Shown piece after piece: positions 60,233 to 64,000 of a DNA stretch of 64,000 nucleotides. The stretch spans positions 62,001-126,000 of the forward strand of contig CANQXF010000006.1 in the NCBI GenBank assembly GCA_947627695.1, read 5' to 3'. The number at the start of each line of letters is the position of its first letter. Position 1 is the first letter of the stretch. Source of the DNA: an uncultured Ruminiclostridium sp. GTDB lineage: Bacteria > Bacillota > Clostridia > Oscillospirales > Ruminococcaceae. The notes beneath the pieces are model-generated. The model ran no database searches. It was not told the DNA's origin and worked only from the letters and a program-made list of their open reading frames with translations. Made by a program: the position numbers and the translations under genes.

Positions 60233-60263
60233 TAAGGGCTGTTGAAACAGTCCTTATTTTTTT
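60233..60263 (+). terminator. Intrinsic terminator of the candidate small RNA
   Basis: TAAGGGCTGT pairs with ACAGTCCTTA (one G-T pair) around a TGAA loop, followed by seven T. It lies before the end of the converging DJ-1-like gene. Confidence 0.8.
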
Positions 60264-60285
60264 AAGTCACTGCTTTCTTTATTTG

Positions 60286-60918
60286 TCATATCCACCCTTT
60301 TAATTCCTCTAAAAACTCTTTGTAATCATCATCAGACCAATAGAAAGTCAGTTCTTCCTCCGAATAGTCGTCAGGCTTATCGCGCATAAAGCCGCTGTCA
60401 ACGTCATATCCGAATTTTTGCAGCACTGCCTGTGCAAACTCCCTGAAAAACATTCCTATTCCCGTAATTATGTTGCCGTCCTCTACTACTCCCTTATGCA
60501 CAAAGTTATCTTTTTCAATGAATTCAAAAGTATCTGCCATTTGCATAAAATAGCCTGCCGTAAATTTTTTGCCGTTTAATATCCCTGCTTTTGACAGCAG
60601 GACGGGAGATGATGAGATAGCCGCAAAAACAACGTCCGAATTTTCACCGCTTTTCAGAAAATCGATCAGCTTTTCATCAAATAATGCAGGCAGCGGATTT
60701 ACGGTGCCGGGCAAGATCACGCAGGAATAATCGGTTATTTTTACTTCTTCTGTTGTTTTTGTGGGGAAAACACGCAGTCCTTCTTCGCTTGAATACTCTT
60801 TATTATCGGTTGCAATAAAGTCTATCTTCTCTCCGAACCAGACTGACAGCGCAGATGTAAGGCAGGTTATTTCCTGCAAGGAAAAATCAGGATACAATAA
60901 AACTGCAAATTTTCTCAT
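60286..60918 (-). CDS. DJ-1/PfpI-family protein lacking the nucleophilic cysteine
   Basis: The 210-residue protein has the DJ-1/PfpI fold pattern: AVLLYPDFSLQEITCLTSAL with the conserved acidic residue after the first strand, CVILPGTVNP, and the nucleophile-elbow region VFAAISSSPVLL. In typical members the elbow reads AAICHGP; here Ser102 takes the place of Cys and the next His is also Ser. It may thus be inactive, a binding protein, or use serine. It is divergent to an acetyltransferase gene and shares its promoter region. Confidence 0.78.
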   Translation of the reverse strand: MRKFAVLLYPDFSLQEITCLTSALSVWFGEKIDFIATDNKEYSSEEGLRVFPTKTTEEVKITDYSCVILPGTVNPLPALFDEKLIDFLKSGENSDVVFAAISSSPVLLSKAGILNGKKFTAGYFMQMADTFEFIEKDNFVHKGVVEDGNIITGIGMFFREFAQAVLQKFGYDVDSGFMRDKPDDYSEEELTFYWSDDDYKEFLEELKGWI

Positions 60919-60957
60919 TATGTTTACCTCCTTTAGAAGAAGCGTTTATTGCTTTAA

Positions 60958-61008
60958 ATTATACTTTGTTGCTTTCGTCTTGTCAATATTCTTAAAATAT
61001 GCTACAAT
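60958..61008. promoter_or_regulatory. Divergent promoters with overlapping -35 boxes
   Basis: Minus-strand promoter for the DJ-1-like gene: TTGACA (60986-60981) and TATAAT (60963-60958), spacer 17. Plus-strand promoter for the acetyltransferase gene: TTGTCA (60980-60985) and TACAAT (61003-61008), spacer 17. The two -35 boxes share five base pairs, so RNA polymerase can occupy only one at a time. Confidence 0.7.
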
Positions 61009-61037
61009 ATACCCAAAAACAACAGGAGGAAACCACA

Positions 61038-61649
61038 ATGTCCCTTGAAGAAATATACGCAAAAATGCACGGGGAAAAGCTGTATCTCCCCAACGAGCCT
61101 AAACTTGCGGAGGAGCAGTTGAAGTGCCTCGACCGACTTTACGATTTCAATATGACCCGCCCCACCGAGCAGGAAAAGCGGGCGGAAATGCTGAAAACAA
61201 TGTTCGCTGAGATAGGGGAGAACTGCTACATCGAGCCGCCGCTTCACGCCAATTTCGGCGGGAAATTCGTACATTTCGGCAATAACATCTACGCAAATTT
61301 CAACCTGACACTTGTGGACGACACACATATTTATGTTGGCGATTACACGATGTTCGGACCAAATGTCATTCTCGCCACAGCGGGACACCCCGTTCTGCCC
61401 AAACTCCGTGAGCAGGTCTACCAGTTCAATTCCCCCATTCATATAGGAAGAAACTGCTGGCTTGGCGCAGGCGTCATCGTCCTGCCGGGCGTTTCCATAG
61501 GCGACAACTCCGTTATCGGCGCAGGGAGCGTTGTGACAAAGGACGTTCCCGCCAACGTGATAGCGGTGGGCGACCCTTGCAGGGTCCTCCGTGAGATAGG
61601 CGAAAAGGACAGGGAAGTGTATTTTAGGGATTTGAGGATAGACGTGTGA
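61038..61649 (+). CDS. Maltose/galactoside-type O-acetyltransferase
   Basis: The 203-residue cytoplasmic protein is a left-handed beta-helix (hexapeptide repeat) acetyltransferase of the Maa/LacA group, which moves acetyl from acetyl-CoA to sugars. It starts LEEIYAKMHGEKLYLPNEP, has FGNNIYANFNLTLVDD, the catalytic His in ATAGHPV (about 115-121) and the helix end IGAGSVVTKDVPANVIAVG. The ATG at 61038 follows CAGGAGG; a TTG further upstream is not needed. The natural sugar is unknown. Confidence 0.9.
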   Translation: MSLEEIYAKMHGEKLYLPNEPKLAEEQLKCLDRLYDFNMTRPTEQEKRAEMLKTMFAEIGENCYIEPPLHANFGGKFVHFGNNIYANFNLTLVDDTHIYVGDYTMFGPNVILATAGHPVLPKLREQVYQFNSPIHIGRNCWLGAGVIVLPGVSIGDNSVIGAGSVVTKDVPANVIAVGDPCRVLREIGEKDREVYFRDLRIDV

Positions 61650-61661
61650 AAGTCCTATAAT

Positions 61662-62312
61662 TCACACTACCCGCCCGTCGGAAATCCTTATCGTTCTTCC
61701 GCATTTTGCGGCAATTTCGGGATTGTGGGTAACGATAAGTATAGTTTTCCCCTGCTCACGGTTCATTCTGAGGAGCATTTCCATTACCTCGTCGCCCGAT
61801 TTTTCGTCAAGGTTTCCCGTCGGCTCGTCGCAGAGGAGGACGTCGGGATCGTTTATCAAAGCCCTCGCTATGGCGGCACGCTGCTGCTGTCCGCCTGAAA
61901 GCTGGGAGGGATAGTGATTTATTCGGTCGGAAATTCCAAGGCTGTCTATCAGCCTTTGGTAATTTTCGGCCTTTTTGTTTGCAAGGCGTGCGGGAAGAAG
62001 TATATTTTCCGCCGCCGTAAGCTCAGGGAGCAGGTCAAAAAACTGAAATACAAATCCTATGCGGTTAAGACGGAAGTCGGCGGAATCGGAGTCGCTCAGA
62101 GCAGTTATCTCGGTATCGTCATAGAATATTTTCCCCTCGTCGGCGGCGTCAAGACGTCCCAAAAGGTTCAGCAGGGTGGATTTTCCGCTGCCCGATTTTC
62201 CGATGATAGCCACCGTTTCTCCGTTTTCTATCCTGATATTTGCGTCCTTCAGGGCGGAAACTCTGCCCTCGCCCGTTCCGTATACCTTTGAGAGATTTTC
62301 CGTTCTTATCAT
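61662..62312 (-). CDS. ABC transporter ATP-binding protein (MacB/LolD type)
   Basis: The 216-residue ATPase has Walker A GKSGSGKSTLLNLLG (about 38-52), Q-loop FVFQFFDLLPELTAAENI, signature LSGGQQQRAAIARAL, Walker B LLCDEPTGNLD and the switch VTHNPEIA. This sequence type pairs with FtsX-like permeases that extrude peptides or drive envelope processes instead of import. It overlaps the permease gene by 4 bases. No regulator gene is within the window, so the substrate cannot be guessed. Confidence 0.93.
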   Translation of the reverse strand: MIRTENLSKVYGTGEGRVSALKDANIRIENGETVAIIGKSGSGKSTLLNLLGRLDAADEGKIFYDDTEITALSDSDSADFRLNRIGFVFQFFDLLPELTAAENILLPARLANKKAENYQRLIDSLGISDRINHYPSQLSGGQQQRAAIARALINDPDVLLCDEPTGNLDEKSGDEVMEMLLRMNREQGKTILIVTHNPEIAAKCGRTIRISDGRVV

Positions 62313-64000
62313 TGTCTTGTCCTCCCCTCGCTCAAGTCGGATGAAATGCCTGATTTGAATTTTTTCAGCGCCCTCACCGTAAGCAAAATCGTTATTCCGC
62401 TTATCACGACGAACAGTATCGCCGCAGGTATCTCAGGCTCCACCTGCCACCAGTTGCGGTACAGGAAAAATGTGTTGATTATCTCCTTTTGGTGAGCAAA
62501 GTGACTTTCTTCAAGCGTCACGCCGTCAGGCAGCGCCTCCTCCGAGAGCCGCAGACCCACATACGCCGCCCTCTGGAGCAGCTTTAAAACAGCATATGCC
62601 GAAACTGACGCTATCAGCGGTATTTTCAGGCTGTGGGAAAGCAGTCTTTTGCGTATTCGCGCCTTTGACGTTCCCACCGCGCGAAGTACTGATATCTGAT
62701 AGGATTTAAGGCGTATTTTCATTCCTATACCGTTGAAATATGCGGCAAAGCCCAGAACAGACATAATTATCAGCAAAAGCACCGCCGTGCCGTACTGCGA
62801 CGCCTTGTTCATAAGCTCCTCCCTTTGCAGTGTTTCAAGAGAGGTCATAGACATTTGCGCCTGCGTCGGTATCAGTGAGCCGTCTATCGGCTCAAAGCAG
62901 TATATCTGCGTATAGGACGCATTTGTTATCCCCATAGCCTTAGCGCCTGTGGCGGTGGTGAGAAAATTGTAGGAGGTTCCCCAGGTATCACTGTTCCTTA
63001 CTGCGCTCCTCAGCACGGGAGAAAGGGAATTGTCGGGCGTAGCCTGCGGCAGACAAATCACTGCCCCTATCTTCACGTCTGCTCTTTCAAGCTCGCTTAT
63101 ACCGTATGGGTTTTCATCGGAAAAGCAGACTGTGCCGAGGCTCACCGTTTCTCCCGCCGTAAAGGGGGGATTTTTGCTTTCGGTCACTAACAGCAGTTCT
63201 TCGCCGCTGTTCAGCTTGTCAAGATCGATTTTCCCCTGAATAACGTAATTGCCGAGGGAAAGTATATCCTTTCCTTCCGCCAGCCGTGTTACTGACTGAT
63301 AAAGCTTTTTTGAGCCTATCTGCCCCTCGTCGAAGAAATCCTTGTATTTGTCGGCGGAAAAGCTGATTATCATATCCTTTGCGCCTTGGTCAAGGGTTAT
63401 CATATTCTCATATTCGTTTTCCCCGCTGTCGGAGATGATAAACTGATTGTTCACTGCGCCTGCAAGGATAACGTTCTGGGGCAGCTTTTCTGCGGCGGTA
63501 TCGTCTATTCCTGCGGAATAACTGCTCTGCGCCATAACGAATTTTCCCGTATCTCCCGTCCCTATGTTGTTAAGAGTGGGAGCAGCGCTTTCATAATACT
63601 CCGCAATGCCGTATTCCTCCATATCGAAACCGCCTGCGTAAAAGCTTAGCGGCATATAAACGTCGCCTGTCGTACCGAACAGGTCAAATCCGCCGTTAGA
63701 ATCCTCCTGAACGGTTTTTCCGCTGTCTGTATAAAACATATATCCCATTATCACGCTGAAGCAGATAAGCGTCAGTGCGGCAGTCTGAACGACGGAAATT
63801 CCTTTGGTGCTGAATATCCTGCTCATACAGCGTGACAGCGAGCGTGGCTTTTTGTCCTTACGGGGAGAGCTTTTCCTCGTTCCCGACGTGAGGACTGTGA
63901 TGATATAGGCTGTGACCATTACCGAAACAGAAAAGATGACGGCTGTAAAAAACGGGTCGGTGGTAAACTTCAGGACGGTGGCGTCAGGTGTAAAGGCGCT
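62309..64000 (-). CDS. FtsX-like ABC permease, 5' end outside the window
   Basis: The reading frame stays open from the stop at 62309 to the window edge at 64000, so at least 563 residues are encoded and the start lies further right; the ATG at 63919 is internal. There is a membrane helix near the truncated start (FFTAVIFSVSVMVTAYIITVL), another before a large extracellular domain, then three further helices near the end in the FtsX pattern (ALRKVGTSKA-like SVLRAVGTSKARIRKRLLSH motif after the second). It forms an ABC exporter with the ATPase gene that it overlaps. Confidence 0.85.
   Translation of the reverse strand, partial: SAFTPDATVLKFTTDPFFTAVIFSVSVMVTAYIITVLTSGTRKSSPRKDKKPRSLSRCMSRIFSTKGISVVQTAALTLICFSVIMGYMFYTDSGKTVQEDSNGGFDLFGTTGDVYMPLSFYAGGFDMEEYGIAEYYESAAPTLNNIGTGDTGKFVMAQSSYSAGIDDTAAEKLPQNVILAGAVNNQFIISDSGENEYENMITLDQGAKDMIISFSADKYKDFFDEGQIGSKKLYQSVTRLAEGKDILSLGNYVIQGKIDLDKLNSGEELLLVTESKNPPFTAGETVSLGTVCFSDENPYGISELERADVKIGAVICLPQATPDNSLSPVLRSAVRNSDTWGTSYNFLTTATGAKAMGITNASYTQIYCFEPIDGSLIPTQAQMSMTSLETLQREELMNKASQYGTAVLLLIIMSVLGFAAYFNGIGMKIRLKSYQISVLRAVGTSKARIRKRLLSHSLKIPLIASVSAYAVLKLLQRAAYVGLRLSEEALPDGVTLEESHFAHQKEIINTFFLYRNWWQVEPEIPAAILFVVISGITILLTVRALKKFKSGISSDLSEGRTRQ

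Larger units (their letters stand above)
60006..60263 (+). ncRNA. Candidate structured small RNA
   Basis: A promoter (59971-59999) and an intrinsic terminator (60233-60263) bound about 257 bases without a plausible reading frame. GATCGCT (60017-60023) can pair with AGCGATC (60189-60195) and so close a loop that holds three 53-base repeats. Each repeat can form GGCG/UGCC and CCGUU/AACGG hairpins; one change (AACGG to AATGG in unit 1) keeps pairing through a G-U. A further CCCGC/GCGGG hairpin precedes the terminator. I know no family that matches. Confidence 0.55.

Noticed and set aside
59971-60263. Chromosome origin (oriC)
   Set aside because: Only two perfect DnaA boxes are present, no dnaA or dnaN gene is near, and there is no obvious AT-rich unwinding region.

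Overview
The window is a typical Clostridia chromosome, most like Ruminococcus or a close Oscillospiraceae relative. The clues are a type I dockerin inside a secreted protease, a vanG-type glycopeptide-resistance cluster, Firmicutes-style gene blocks (aroQ-pepP-efp, plsX-rnc-smc-ftsY, nadD-yqeK-rsfS, infC-rpmI-rplT), near-consensus sigma-A promoters with 17-bp spacers, and many strong intrinsic terminators. The genus is an inference.

Left part (1-20 kb). pyrE and a tRNA-Pro(CGG) are followed by a lipoprotein that carries a barnase-family ribonuclease domain. Next come a 2634-residue membrane-anchored surface protein with Calx-beta-like and CARDB-like domains and a c-di-GMP protein (degenerate REC and GGDEF, intact EAL). 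rplM-rpsI follows, with its own promoter and a structured leader, then an ImmA/IrrE-like metallopeptidase, a SIMPL protein, an AT-rich XRE regulator/membrane protein pair, class II aldolase, and a lone holin + GH25 endolysin pair.

Centre (20.8-36 kb). A vanR-vanS-vanW-vanG-vanXY-vanT cluster encodes sensing of glycopeptides, synthesis of D-Ala-D-Ser precursors and removal of D-Ala-ending ones. Its vanT keeps only the membrane half: the serine racemase half is gone, the gene ends inside the terminator of the facing gene, and it holds a G9 tract. A hairpin terminator lies between vanRS and vanW. The facing gene is a 2183-residue subtilisin-like protease with an internal dockerin, a cohesin-like domain and an NPSTG sortase-like tail. 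Beyond lie a zinc-ribbon protein, efp, a polysaccharide deacetylase and pepP.

Right part (37-64 kb). Mostly minus-strand housekeeping operons for ribosome biogenesis, SRP targeting, chromosome condensation, phospholipid synthesis, tRNA modification and topoisomerase I. Two conserved blocks are interrupted by low-GC cargo: a P-loop kinase between aroQ and pepP, and a HipA-like kinase plus a decayed methyltransferase between nadD and yqeK. infC starts with AUC and has an attenuator-type leader. Next to it, a promoter-terminator unit contains three 53-bp repeats, two of which hold perfect DnaA boxes. The window ends inside a FtsX-type permease gene next to its ABC ATPase.

Spread through the window are non-coding elements with one shared design: an outer inverted repeat enclosing two or three perfect hairpins (about 1.03-1.15, 12.93-13.20, 20.59-20.74, 39.40-39.84, 44.82-44.98, 46.54-46.70 and 56.40-56.53 kb).
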